In this document: positions 35,973 through 45,136 of the stretch, piece after piece
How the letters are laid out: every line of letters starts with the position of its first letter
Numbering within the stretch: the stretch's first letter is position 1
Source: UBA2136 sp047635695
Lineage (GTDB): Bacteria; Pseudomonadota; Alphaproteobacteria; UBA2136
DNA: 64,000 bases
NCBI GenBank assembly: GCA_047635695.1
Contig: JBLILN010000008.1
Location: 21,200 to 85,199 of the forward strand
Direction: 5' to 3'
Notes under the pieces: model-generated
Told to the model about the DNA's origin: nothing
Seen by the model: the letters and a program-made list of their open reading frames with translations, nothing else
Databases searched by the model: none
Program-made: the position numbers and the translations under genes

Positions 35973-36554
35973 TTACAGTGAAGGACTGTCATCATCCACT
36001 AAACTTAGCGTGTCATTATCCATAGAAAGTGCTGTTTCTTTCACAGGACAACGCGTTTTAAATTCTATAAGTTTATCGTCAAAATTCTCTAATAAAGATT
36101 CATCGGTATGGTGTCTGCCTAATGAATCAGCAATATGCCTTGCGCGTTGCTCACTGATAGAACTAACCGAAGACGACAAACAAAAACCGTTTTCCTCAAT
36201 TTTATCTTCAACATGTAAAAAAGACCCATCTTCACATACAATGAAAGAATTATTAACATCTATTCTATCACTTACACCTTCATTTAAAGAGTCTACAGTT
36301 TCGTCATCAAGTTCTATATCATTTACCAGAAGAGGGTTTGTTTCGCTAGCACTAATTGAAGCTAGCTCTTCATATTCAGTTGAGTTTTCTTGTAAAATTT
36401 TATCTGCAAGTGAGCGAACTCCATAAAGAATGTCATCTTGATTATGTTGACTAGTGGCAACCAGGCTTTCAATTTCTCCGATAGCTTCTTTAATAGCTTC
36501 AGCATCATTCAAACCTAATTCTTTATATTTTTGAAATATGTCATATTCACTCAT
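35973..36554 (-). CDS. Acidic protein of unknown function
   Basis: The 193-residue soluble protein is acidic and Ser/Asp/Glu-rich, especially from residue 60 on, and looks largely disordered. The N-terminus (MSEYDIFQKYKELGLNDAEA) resembles a short helical domain. No family is recognised. GAGGG precedes the ATG at 36554. Terminators lie on both sides. Confidence 0.6.
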   Translation of the reverse strand: MSEYDIFQKYKELGLNDAEAIKEAIGEIESLVATSQHNQDDILYGVRSLADKILQENSTEYEELASISASETNPLLVNDIELDDETVDSLNEGVSDRIDVNNSFIVCEDGSFLHVEDKIEENGFCLSSSVSSISEQRARHIADSLGRHHTDESLLENFDDKLIEFKTRCPVKETALSMDNDTLSLVDDDSPSL

Positions 36555-36645
36555 GATTTTCACCCTCTTTTAATATTATTAAAACAATCTAAACTTACAA
36601 ATACTTATAAAGCCTTACAAAAGTAAAAAAAACGTTTCTGACACA

Positions 36646-36678
36646 TAAAAAAAGCCTCCTAAAAGGAGGCTTTTTTTA
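36646..36678 (-). terminator. Intrinsic terminator of tldD-pmbA
   Basis: AAAGCCTCCT-AAA-AGGAGGCTTT. On the minus strand ATAGCGAAAA precedes the stem. Confidence 0.9.
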
Positions 36679-36699
36679 TTTTCGCTATACAGTGTAAAA

Positions 36700-38028
36700 C
36701 TAGCCAATAGTAAGGCCGTCAACACGTGCTGTTGATGCGTCGATACCATTTCTACGCATAAGGTTATTGGCAAAAGTAACATTATTTAACATATCTTTAA
36801 TGTTACCAGCAACCGTTGCTTCAAGAACGAAGTCATCACTAATAATGCCGTTACGTATAATGTAACCTTCAACCGTATATGACAAATCACCATTAATTGC
36901 ATTAAAGCCATTACCCATCATACCTGTCACATAAAAGCCAAGCTTAATATCACTTGATATATCACTAACACTTTGTAGACCTGGTTTAAAATAACCATTA
37001 TACAAAGCAGGACGCCCTAATGCTGGCGACATGCCAAGTTTACGTGCCGTTACCACACCCATTGTCAGGTTTTCAATCACGCCATCTTTAATAAGATGAA
37101 CAGATTCTGGCCCTACAATGCCGCTGCCTGTAAAAGCAGAGGAACCTAAACCACGTGGTATTGTACGATTATCTAATAAGTTAATATTTTTACCAAACAA
37201 CTGTTTACCTAAATCATCTTTAGAAACAAACGATTGCTCTGCATAAATAGCACCACCAGATAAACAGCTTGAAATACAACCTTTGAGCATTTGAGCTGCC
37301 ATTTCAGGGCTTAGTAATACGGGCATTTTACCTGTTTTAGGCATTTTAACCTGTTTCAACATCGCAGCTGTTTTTTCACCCGCCGTTTGTCCAATTTTGG
37401 CAACAGCGTCTAAGTCAGCTTTATGAAATGCATAATGATAATCATACCCTGTTACCTTCAAGTCACCTTGTGCGGCAATAGGGTCAACAAAAGCACTTCT
37501 GATGGTGTAACCTTCTTCTGCTTCAAAACCATTAGAAATGGCAATAGCTGTAAGACTGGTACTTTGTGAAACTTTAGAACTACGGGTTGATTGAACCCCC
37601 GCAACGGCTAAGGCCGATTGTTCCATTTCACAAGCCATTTGCAACATTTCTGCTGGTGTAAAACCTGCTTCAGTATCTATTTGATCCAGTTGTTTCAACA
37701 TTTCTGCTGTTACAGGCTGAATTAAAGATTTATCGGCAACGCCTTCATACTGGTTTTCAGGAGAGCCTTTTGCCATTAAAATTGCTGTTTTAACAGCATC
37801 CTCAACAGAAGAGTTAGATAAGTCATTCACAGTGAATGAACCTACTTTTTGACCCATATAGGCAGTTATATTTAAACCAATGGAAGCTTTACCAGACAAA
37901 CCTTCCGACTTACCGCCAAAGGCAGATATAGACATAGATTCACCAGTAGAAATTTCACATTCAGCGTCAGATGCGCCTAATTTTTTCGCTAGCTTTACAG
38001 CCTTGCGACAAATATCTAGATTACTCAT
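36700..38028 (-). CDS. pmbA: TldE/PmbA, partner subunit of the TldD metalloprotease
   Basis: The 442-residue protein is a PmbA/TldE homolog (KKLGASDAECEIS, the VTGMMGNGFNAINGDLSYTVEG segment). TldE has no HExxxH motif of its own; it forms the heterodimer with TldD that degrades or matures small modified peptides such as microcin B17. The gene begins 12 bases after tldD with a GGAGAAATA ribosome site, so it is the second gene of the operon. Confidence 0.94.
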   Translation of the reverse strand: MSNLDICRKAVKLAKKLGASDAECEISTGESMSISAFGGKSEGLSGKASIGLNITAYMGQKVGSFTVNDLSNSSVEDAVKTAILMAKGSPENQYEGVADKSLIQPVTAEMLKQLDQIDTEAGFTPAEMLQMACEMEQSALAVAGVQSTRSSKVSQSTSLTAIAISNGFEAEEGYTIRSAFVDPIAAQGDLKVTGYDYHYAFHKADLDAVAKIGQTAGEKTAAMLKQVKMPKTGKMPVLLSPEMAAQMLKGCISSCLSGGAIYAEQSFVSKDDLGKQLFGKNINLLDNRTIPRGLGSSAFTGSGIVGPESVHLIKDGVIENLTMGVVTARKLGMSPALGRPALYNGYFKPGLQSVSDISSDIKLGFYVTGMMGNGFNAINGDLSYTVEGYIIRNGIISDDFVLEATVAGNIKDMLNNVTFANNLMRRNGIDASTARVDGLTIG

Positions 38029-38040
38029 AATTATTTCTCC

Positions 38041-39480
38041 TTAAGCGGTTCCGCCAACTTTTAAAGCGCCTTTAGCAAACAACATACTTGCTTGACCAGC
38101 AGTTACAGGTACAGATTGACCATCTTTACCACATGATCCATTTTTTGAAATTTCAAAATCATTGGCAATACCAATAATATGTTTGTAAGATTCGTTACCC
38201 ATACCTGCAAAAGAAACACCTTTTACATAAGCCCCTAACTTACCATTTTCAATCATACGTACTTGCGTACCATTTTGTACAAACTTACTGCTGACAATGT
38301 CAACTTGACCACCGTTAAGCTCTTCAACATAGTAACCTTTTGTCACATTGCTAATAAGATTATCAACAGAAGAGTCACCCGCTGCCATATAAGTATTACT
38401 CATACGTGGCATAGGTTGATGCATATAACTTTGACGTCGTCCATTACCTGTTAAGGCCATACCCAGCTCAGCGGCAGATTTTTCATCGGTCATTAAACCA
38501 ACTAAAATACCGTCATCGACGAGTAAATTTTTGTTTGAAGGGTTACCTTCATCATCAAAATTGTATGAACCACGTGCACTAAAAACGGTACCATCTTCAT
38601 AAACATTAACACCTTTAGCTGCAATACGCTTGCCAAGTTTACCTTGAAATGCTGAATTACCTTTGGCATGAAAGTCACCTTCTAATGCGTGACCAAATGC
38701 TTCGTGTAAAACAACGCCACCAGCAAAACCAGGACAAAAGATAACTTCAAAGTCGTTACCTGCTGTCGCTTCAATAGCTGTTAAGTTATTGCCAGCTTTA
38801 CGGATAGAATCATCAATCATTTTTTGCCAAGTGGCCTCAACAGCAAATGCTTGTGAAATTGTCATCGGTAAACCAAAGTTTTCTCCAGATGATTCTTTTT
38901 TAGAACCGTCTTTTAAAACAACATTAATTGAAAGCTGACAAGTGGGGCGATAGTCCGTTAATACCTTACCATCAGCGCGAGCAATTAAAATGTCTTTGCC
39001 AGCTACTGATACACTTATACCAACGTTTTCTACACGGGCATCACGCCTTGCGTATGCGTTCATTTCTTGTAATAAAGTTATAGCTTGTTGATGGAACACA
39101 TCAAAAGCAGCACCTTCAAATACATCGTCTTGTGTATAGTAAGGCTGTGTACCGTATTGGCCCGCAGCTTTTAAATGTAATTGAGTTGCAACGTCTTGTG
39201 GCGTTTTTTCAATGGTTATTAATGCTTTAATTAAAGAAGCGTCAGCAAAGCCATCAAACGTTACAAAGGGTGTTGCAATGCCATTAATACGACGAACAGA
39301 ACCACCTTTAATAATAGCAGGGGTAGATGTGCCAATAATACCTTTTGACATGCTCAATGAAAAAGAACGAACTTCAGTCATATAAAGCTCACCACCATTA
39401 CCACCTGTAAGGGCGTTTTGGACAAGCGTTGACAGTTCGTCAGAATTTCGCCCTAGGGCGTTTAAAATTTTAGAGGACAT
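38041..39480 (-). CDS. tldD: TldD metalloprotease
   Basis: The 479-residue TldD has the family HExxxH zinc motif, HEAFGH at residues 259-264, within VVLHEAFGHALEGDF. With PmbA/TldE it forms a peptidase with an internal chamber. GGAGGG precedes the ATG at 39480, and GGAC-GACTAT-GTCC folds around the start codon. First gene of the tldD-pmbA operon. Confidence 0.95.
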   Translation of the reverse strand: MSSKILNALGRNSDELSTLVQNALTGGNGGELYMTEVRSFSLSMSKGIIGTSTPAIIKGGSVRRINGIATPFVTFDGFADASLIKALITIEKTPQDVATQLHLKAAGQYGTQPYYTQDDVFEGAAFDVFHQQAITLLQEMNAYARRDARVENVGISVSVAGKDILIARADGKVLTDYRPTCQLSINVVLKDGSKKESSGENFGLPMTISQAFAVEATWQKMIDDSIRKAGNNLTAIEATAGNDFEVIFCPGFAGGVVLHEAFGHALEGDFHAKGNSAFQGKLGKRIAAKGVNVYEDGTVFSARGSYNFDDEGNPSNKNLLVDDGILVGLMTDEKSAAELGMALTGNGRRQSYMHQPMPRMSNTYMAAGDSSVDNLISNVTKGYYVEELNGGQVDIVSSKFVQNGTQVRMIENGKLGAYVKGVSFAGMGNESYKHIIGIANDFEISKNGSCGKDGQSVPVTAGQASMLFAKGALKVGGTA

Positions 39481-39550
39481 AGTCGTCCCTCCTTTAAGTC
39501 ATGATTAAATAAATTTATCAATTTTTCAGGTTTTTATAAAAAACATTTAA

Positions 39551-39582
39551 GTGGATCGACAAATCGTCGTTTCCACTATAAT
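39551..39582 (+). promoter_or_regulatory. Candidate promoter overlapped by an inverted repeat
   Basis: TATAAT at 39577-39582 abuts a nested inverted repeat: GTGGA (39551-39555) with TCCAC (39572-39576), and CGAC with GTCG inside. Placement over the spacer and -35 region suggests an operator for the MaoC-like gene. Confidence 0.45.
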
Positions 39583-39625
39583 ATAGTAGCTAAAGATCTC
39601 GTATACAACAAAAAAATAAATTATT

Positions 39626-40078
39626 ATGAAGTATAAAAAAATGGCAGATAAATTTTTTAACGACCTAAAAGTTGGTGAAGTTTACGTAAGTGGCACAAAG
39701 AAGATCAAGCTTGATGAGGTTATTGCCTTTGCAACCGAATTTGACCCACAGCCTATGCACACTGATGTTGAAGCTGCCAAAGAGGGGTTCTTTGGTGAAC
39801 TTATTGGCAGTGGTTGGCAAACCCTTTCTACCACCATTCGCTTAATGGTTGATAGCAAACCCTTTGGTGAAACCCCTCTTATTGGTATGCAGGTCGACGA
39901 GGTGCGTTTTTTATCACCGTTACGACCAGGTGCAACACTACAAGCCTTTATGGAAATAATAGAATTACAGGCATCTAAAAAGCCTGGGCGTGGTTATGTA
40001 CTTGTGAAAGTTACCACAAAGGCTGACGACAAAGAAATTTTGACACAAAAGTGGCGCATGCTTATCCCAAGAAAATAA
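39626..40078 (+). CDS. MaoC-like hot-dog dehydratase
   Basis: The 150-residue protein has a single MaoC-type hot-dog domain: FATEFDPQPMHTDVEAAK holds the hydratase motif with Asp and His, and FGELIGSGWQTLS follows. Family members hydrate enoyl-CoA or similar thioesters. The start is uncertain: ATG at 39626 and ATG at 39641 (MADKFF) both lack a good ribosome site. Monocistronic. Confidence 0.85.
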   Translation: MKYKKMADKFFNDLKVGEVYVSGTKKIKLDEVIAFATEFDPQPMHTDVEAAKEGFFGELIGSGWQTLSTTIRLMVDSKPFGETPLIGMQVDEVRFLSPLRPGATLQAFMEIIELQASKKPGRGYVLVKVTTKADDKEILTQKWRMLIPRK

Positions 40079-40266
40079 AAGTGGTACAACAGTAAACTGT
40101 ATACCCTTCATTCATGAGCCCTTGCAATATCCATTTGTAATAGTTATATTGTTTAACAGAACACATATATACCTTTACTTTTTTTATACTGTCCATTCAT
40201 CAATGGCATATAAACTCACCCCCCTACTTTAACCCCCTAACTTATACCTCTTGGAGGTAACTTATT

Positions 40267-42183
40267 ATGGCTAAAAATCTAATCTTATGGTTAGTCATCG
40301 CCGTGGTGCTTATGTCTGTTTTTCAGTCATTTGAACCAAGCGATAAAGGCGCAAACCAAATCACTTATGACGTTTTTATAAAAGATGTCCGTAGCAGCAA
40401 CGTATCTGAAGTTTTGATACAAAGAGACGGTACAATTCAATATAAAAGCAAAACAGGCAAAATGTACAGCACCACTCTACCAAGTGGGTCTATTTTTGGT
40501 GATCAGAATTTAACCAATGATCTTATTCAATACAATGTTAAAATATTACCAACTCCACCCGTTGAACAGCCTAGCTTTATAGGCCAATTGGTTATATCAA
40601 TATTACCAATGCTCCTTATACTTGTGGTTATCATGTTCGTCATGAAAAAAATGCAAGGCGGTGGCAAAGGCGGTGGTGCCATGTCTTTTGGTAAATCAAA
40701 AGCGAAACTCCTTGGAGAAGGTGATATAAAAACGCGTTTTAGTGACGTTGCCGGTTGTGAAGAAGCAATTGAAGACGTCGCCGATATCATTGATTTTTTA
40801 CGTAACCCAGAAAAGTATTGGGCATTAAATGCTGAAATCACTCGTGGTTTACTTATGGTTGGCAAACCAGGTACTGGTAAAACATTACTGGCACGCGCCA
40901 TGGCTGGTGAATCTAAACTACCGTTTTTCACAATATCAGGTTCTGAATTTGTTGAAATGTTTGTCGGTGTTGGTGCTTCACGCGTGCGTGATTTATTTGA
41001 ACAAGCACGTTCTCGCCCTGAGGGTGCAATTATCTTTATTGATGAAATTGACGCTGTCGGTAAAAAACGTGGTGGCAAAGGCGGCGGCGGAAATGATGAG
41101 CGTGAACAAACTTTGAACCAAATTTTGGTTGAAATGGATGGTTTTGATGAACAGTCCAATGTCATTGTCATTGCGGCAACTAACCGCCCTGAAATATTAG
41201 ACTCTGCGCTTAAACGCCCAGGTCGATTTACAAGGGAAGTTGTTGTGGGTGTACCTGATGTGGGTGGACGTGAGAAAATTTTACTCGTCCATTCAAAAGA
41301 TACACCGCTTGCCGATGACGTAAACTTTTCTGATATTGCTAAAAGTTCATCGGGTATGTCTGGCGCTCAACTCAAAGACCTTATTAATGTTGCTGCTCTT
41401 GCAGCTGCGAAAAAGGGTCAAAAAACAGTTGAACAAGCAGATTTACTTGCTGCCATTGAAAAAGTGGTGATAGGTACTGAACGTAAAAGCGCTATTATTA
41501 GCCCTGAACTTAAAGAAAACATTGCTATGCATGAAGGTGCACATTTACTCGCTGGTTATATTGGCTATGTATTAGGTGCCCACCCTGAACCATATATGGT
41601 GAGCATTATGCCACGTGGCGAAGCCTTAGGTGTTTGTATGTACCGTGAAAATGGTGACGAAACAACTTGGCGTAAAGACCAAATAATGGCACGTATTTTA
41701 AGTGTCACAGCTGGTCGTATTGGCGAATGGATTCATCATGATAAAAATGAGCTTAAAATATCAACAGGCGCATCTAACGATTTAGAAGCGGCAACAAGAT
41801 ATGTGAACCACATGATCCGTGAGGTTGGCTTAAGCCGTGAGTTTGGTTTGTTAAATATTAAATCAAACGAATATGGTCAAATGAATGTCGGTGCTAAAAG
41901 GATTGATATGGCCGACGACATAGCCGATAAATGGTTAAAAGCCGCTGATGTTATTGTACGTAAGCTTATAAGTAAGCATGAGGCAGAACTTCAAGCTATA
42001 AAAGCAAGGCTCGTTGAAAAAGAAACCATCCGCGAAGATGACATTGAAGAACTTTTAGGCCATTTAGCCAAAGAGTACAAAGATGTTAAATTTGAAGATC
42101 TTTTTGACATTGAAGCAAAAGCCGCTGAACTAGCACAAGTTAACAAACAAGGTTTGCAAGCTTTGCAGCCTGTTACAGCATAA
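40267..42183 (+). CDS. ftsH: FtsH-type membrane AAA+ zinc protease
   Basis: The 638-residue protein has two N-terminal membrane segments (about 4-20 and 105-126) around a short periplasmic domain, an AAA+ module with Walker A GKPGTGKT (199-206), the pore loop MFVGVGASR, Walker B IIFIDEID and the SRH ATNRPEILDSALKRPGRF, and a protease domain with HEGAH at 422-426 and the third ligand D505 in GASNDL. The usual GPPGTGKT is GKPGTGKT here, and GGRAAE is replaced by AGRIGE, so it is somewhat divergent. GGAGGTAA precedes the ATG. It degrades membrane and regulatory proteins. Confidence 0.93.
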   Translation: MAKNLILWLVIAVVLMSVFQSFEPSDKGANQITYDVFIKDVRSSNVSEVLIQRDGTIQYKSKTGKMYSTTLPSGSIFGDQNLTNDLIQYNVKILPTPPVEQPSFIGQLVISILPMLLILVVIMFVMKKMQGGGKGGGAMSFGKSKAKLLGEGDIKTRFSDVAGCEEAIEDVADIIDFLRNPEKYWALNAEITRGLLMVGKPGTGKTLLARAMAGESKLPFFTISGSEFVEMFVGVGASRVRDLFEQARSRPEGAIIFIDEIDAVGKKRGGKGGGGNDEREQTLNQILVEMDGFDEQSNVIVIAATNRPEILDSALKRPGRFTREVVVGVPDVGGREKILLVHSKDTPLADDVNFSDIAKSSSGMSGAQLKDLINVAALAAAKKGQKTVEQADLLAAIEKVVIGTERKSAIISPELKENIAMHEGAHLLAGYIGYVLGAHPEPYMVSIMPRGEALGVCMYRENGDETTWRKDQIMARILSVTAGRIGEWIHHDKNELKISTGASNDLEAATRYVNHMIREVGLSREFGLLNIKSNEYGQMNVGAKRIDMADDIADKWLKAADVIVRKLISKHEAELQAIKARLVEKETIREDDIEELLGHLAKEYKDVKFEDLFDIEAKAAELAQVNKQGLQALQPVTA

Positions 42184-42200
42184 ATCAGCCTATCGAATAA

Positions 42201-42230
42201 AATACCCTGCATTGTAGGGTATTTTTTTTG
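42201..42230 (+). terminator. Intrinsic terminator of ftsH
   Basis: AATACCCT and AGGGTATT with a seven-base loop, then eight Ts. TATCGAATA directly precedes the stem. Confidence 0.92.
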
Positions 42231-42326
42231 GCCATTTATGAAGTGTTTCATTTAATTGTATTAATATTTTATCTTTACATAAATTACGGTTATAGTTCTC
42301 TTTATAAAAAATTAAAGGGCAACTAA

Positions 42327-43121
42327 ATGTTTACTAAATATATCGTTCTGGCAGTCATCTTCTATATCAGCATTTGTGCTTTTATGTATTTTAGACAAAT
42401 AAGGCTCATATTTCCAGCGCATTTTGCCCCAGCCAGTGTTGAACCTGACTTTATACCATTCATCACAAGCGACGGTACAAAACTTGAAAGTAAAACATTA
42501 TTGTCAGATAACGCAACCGCGCCAGTGATTATTTTATTTACGGGTAACGCACAAAATGCCACTTCCGTTATAGATGTTATTTTTGAAGGTTTTGAAAAAA
42601 ATGTAAATATCTCTACCGTTAACTATCGCAGTTTTGGTTATAGTGAAGGCACACCGTCTGAAGAATTTTTATTTAGCGATGCATTAGAATTTACAAAACA
42701 TGCTAAAAAATCATTCCCTAATAAAAAAGTTCACCTGATGGGTATTAGCCTTGGTACAGGCGTTGCAAGCTATACGGCTTCAAAAGAAAATGTGGATGGA
42801 TTAATTCTATTCACACCTTATGACAGCATAGAAAGCGTTGCCAAAAGTGACTATCCATGGCTGCCAGTATCATATTTATTAAAAAATAAATTTAACAGCG
42901 TTCAACACCTACAGTCAGTGAAAGCACCTATCGCTATTTATCGGGCAGGGCAAGACGAAGTTATTTCAAAAAAACATACAGACGCATTGGCAAACGCGGC
43001 TAAAAACTTAGCTTACTACAAAACAGTAGAAGGTATGAAACATACACAAATACTTGACCCATCACAAAACAAAAAGCTAAAAGAAACTCTTAAGGAAGCA
43101 ATGCAATCGCTTGAAAAATAA
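42327..43121 (+). CDS. Membrane-anchored alpha/beta hydrolase
   Basis: The 264-residue protein has an N-terminal membrane anchor (residues about 4-20) and an alpha/beta-hydrolase domain resembling Bem46/ABHD13: nucleophile elbow GISLG near residue 140, acid in YRAGQDEVIS and histidine in GMKHTQIL. It probably faces the periplasm and acts on an ester or amide of unknown identity. AAAGGG precedes the ATG. Confidence 0.82.
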   Translation: MFTKYIVLAVIFYISICAFMYFRQIRLIFPAHFAPASVEPDFIPFITSDGTKLESKTLLSDNATAPVIILFTGNAQNATSVIDVIFEGFEKNVNISTVNYRSFGYSEGTPSEEFLFSDALEFTKHAKKSFPNKKVHLMGISLGTGVASYTASKENVDGLILFTPYDSIESVAKSDYPWLPVSYLLKNKFNSVQHLQSVKAPIAIYRAGQDEVISKKHTDALANAAKNLAYYKTVEGMKHTQILDPSQNKKLKETLKEAMQSLEK

Positions 43122-43194
43122 CAGCTATTTAAATTAAAAACATTTGAATACAATTTGCACTTGAAATTTAGGTTAAACTACGCCACATTATTAA

Positions 43195-43323
43195 CTAACG
43201 TAATGTTGAGCAGGTCTGATTTAGCAAGATGCTTTATATCAGAGGGGGGGGCTAATTCCTTTCAGCCTTTTTTGCTCCATTATTATTAAGGAGCCGTGCT
43301 TTTATAAGTCGCGGCTTTTTTTT
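43195..43323 (+). ncRNA. Candidate structured RNA ending in an intrinsic terminator, upstream of idi
   Basis: Four hairpins follow one another: TCTGAT...ATCAGA (43215-43243) with an inner AGCA-AGA-TGCT, a run of eight Gs, GGCT...AGCC (43250-43267), GCTCC...GGAGC (43274-43294), and the terminator AGCCGTG...CGCGGCT (43292-43316) with eight Ts. The last two share bases and so are mutually exclusive, as in attenuators. It could be a small RNA or a terminating leader controlling idi, which starts 38 bases later. Confidence 0.5.
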
Positions 43324-43360
43324 GTTTCAACGCACGTCGTTATCCATTAGACTTCCTTTC

Positions 43361-43894
43361 ATGACCTATAAAAATGTAATTTTAGTCGATAAGAATGACC
43401 ACGCCATCGGTGTCGAGGAAAAACTCAAAGCCCATGAGCAAGGCTTACTTCATCGTGCTTTTTCAATTTTTATCTATAAAAAAACAGATCACGGCATTGA
43501 ATTTCTTTTACAGCAACGTGCTGAAGAAAAATATCACTGCGCAGGCCTTTGGACAAACACCTGCTGTAGCCACCCACAAAATAAAGACGACGCCCTGCCC
43601 TGCGCAATGAACCGCCTTAACTTTGAAATGGGTATTCAAAATACACCTCTCACATATATCGATAAATTTTTATATAAGGCCGTTTGCAAAGGCGGGATTA
43701 CTGAACATGAAATGGACCATATTTTTATAGGTGAGTTCAACAAGGCCTCTTTTACCGTAAACGCAGATGAAGTTAAAAATATTCGTTGGATAACTATAGA
43801 AGGTTTAGAAAATGAATTGCTAAAATGTCCCGATATGTTTACACCTTGGCTTGACCATGTTTTACAATTGGTCAAAAAACACATAAATACATAA
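43361..43894 (+). CDS. idi: Isopentenyl-diphosphate delta-isomerase, type I
   Basis: Idi interconverts IPP and DMAPP for isoprenoid synthesis. The protein is a Nudix-fold type I enzyme: WTNTCCSHPQ holds the catalytic cysteine (about 68), and TEHEMDH the catalytic glutamates, with HRAFS near the N-terminus. I prefer the ATG at 43361 (MTYKNVILVD), which matches family N-termini; the longer frame begins with TTG. There is no Shine-Dalgarno sequence. Presence suggests isoprenoid balance needs Idi, unlike many strictly MEP-dependent bacteria. Confidence 0.92.
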   Translation: MTYKNVILVDKNDHAIGVEEKLKAHEQGLLHRAFSIFIYKKTDHGIEFLLQQRAEEKYHCAGLWTNTCCSHPQNKDDALPCAMNRLNFEMGIQNTPLTYIDKFLYKAVCKGGITEHEMDHIFIGEFNKASFTVNADEVKNIRWITIEGLENELLKCPDMFTPWLDHVLQLVKKHINT

Positions 43895-43995
43895 AAAACT
43901 AAATATTCACGTTATTTTCTAACTATGCTAAAGTGGTCGCCATAAAGGCTAAAACATAACAAAAATAGGTGTCACTTTATATTGTGAGGAATATC

Positions 43996-44790
43996 ATGGT
44001 TATCATAGGGGGAAGTATTGTCGCGCTTATGGCGTTTTTCGCTTTATTTGCAGACCTCATTGCACCATTTGATCCTGCAACAACCAATATTCGACACAGT
44101 TTAATGCCACCCACACTTGAACATTTAATGGGTACTGACCAATTAGGCCGTGATGTTTTTAGTCGTATGCTTTATGGGTCACGTATTTCATTATTAGTTG
44201 GCTTTGTTGCTGTCGGTATATCCACATTTTTAGGACTTATTTTTGGCGCATTGGCTGGTTTTTACGGTGGAAAAACAGACGCGGTTATCATGCGTTTTGT
44301 TGATATTATGCTTTGCTTCCCGTCTTTCTTCCTTATATTGGCTGTCATAGCCTTTTTAGAGCCTTCTATCATCAATATTATGGCCGTTATTGGCCTAACA
44401 AGCTGGATGGGCGTGTCTAGGCTTGTACGTGCAGAATTTATGAAGTTGAAAAATCAAGATTTTATCTTGGCCGCTAAGCTTCAAGGGGTTAGTGATTTTA
44501 GATTGATGCTTAAATATATGCTTCCCAATGCCATGGCACCATTATTTGTCACCTTTACACTGGGTGTTGCAGGCGCTATTTTAATTGAAAGCAGCCTTTC
44601 GTTCCTTGGTATTGGTGTGCAGCCACCAACAGCCAGTTGGGGAAATATTCTCATTGATGGTAAAGCCACTATGGAAGTTGCTTGGTGGTTATCTGTTTTC
44701 CCTGGTCTTGCCATTCTCATGACAGTGCTGGGCTATAATCTGTTAGGTGAAGGCTTACGTGACGTGTTAGACCCCCGCTTAAAATCCTAG
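43996..44790 (+). CDS. DppC/OppC-type ABC transporter permease
   Basis: The roughly 264-residue protein has the N-terminal segment, APFDP, HLMGTDQLGRDVFSRMLYGSRISL and the ABC-binding loop near EFMKLKNQDFILAAKLQGVSD typical of the second permease subunit of peptide/nickel importers, and ends DPRLK. The partner permease, binding protein and ATPases are not adjacent. I chose the ATG at 43996 because GAGGA precedes it; GTG at 43969 would add a more family-like N-terminus but has no ribosome site. Confidence 0.85.
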   Translation: MVIIGGSIVALMAFFALFADLIAPFDPATTNIRHSLMPPTLEHLMGTDQLGRDVFSRMLYGSRISLLVGFVAVGISTFLGLIFGALAGFYGGKTDAVIMRFVDIMLCFPSFFLILAVIAFLEPSIINIMAVIGLTSWMGVSRLVRAEFMKLKNQDFILAAKLQGVSDFRLMLKYMLPNAMAPLFVTFTLGVAGAILIESSLSFLGIGVQPPTASWGNILIDGKATMEVAWWLSVFPGLAILMTVLGYNLLGEGLRDVLDPRLKS

Positions 44791-44884
44791 AGTTACTGAT
44801 ACTATATTCACCTAAAATTTGACATAAAACGTACAATATCATATAAAAAGTACAATACTTTGACTCATCTTTGAGGTTCCTTTT

Positions 44885-45136
44885 ATGAGAAACATTCTCC
44901 CACAAGCACTTATAGCGCTTGCAACACTTGCCTTACTTGGCATTTATAATCCACAAATGACCCTTTGGGGTATTATTATTGCCGTCGCCGCCATTGCGAC
45001 TTACTTCCTTATTGAATCTTGCCTAAAATGGTGTAAACAAATTAAAACAAGCATGCAAAATAACTTACGTATCGCGGCAGAAAGAGCAGATCTTAAAAAG
45101 CTTTTAAAGACCATAGTCATAAAAGCTAAAAGTTAA
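44885..45136 (+). CDS. Small membrane protein, possibly the 5' part of a decayed gene
   Basis: The 83-residue product has two membrane segments (about 8-22 and 27-46) and a basic helical tail. GAGG precedes the ATG. The same reading frame continues after the TAA through coding-like sequence, so this may be the surviving start of a longer gene that has acquired stops, rather than a complete gene. Confidence 0.5.
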   Translation: MRNILPQALIALATLALLGIYNPQMTLWGIIIAVAAIATYFLIESCLKWCKQIKTSMQNNLRIAAERADLKKLLKTIVIKAKS

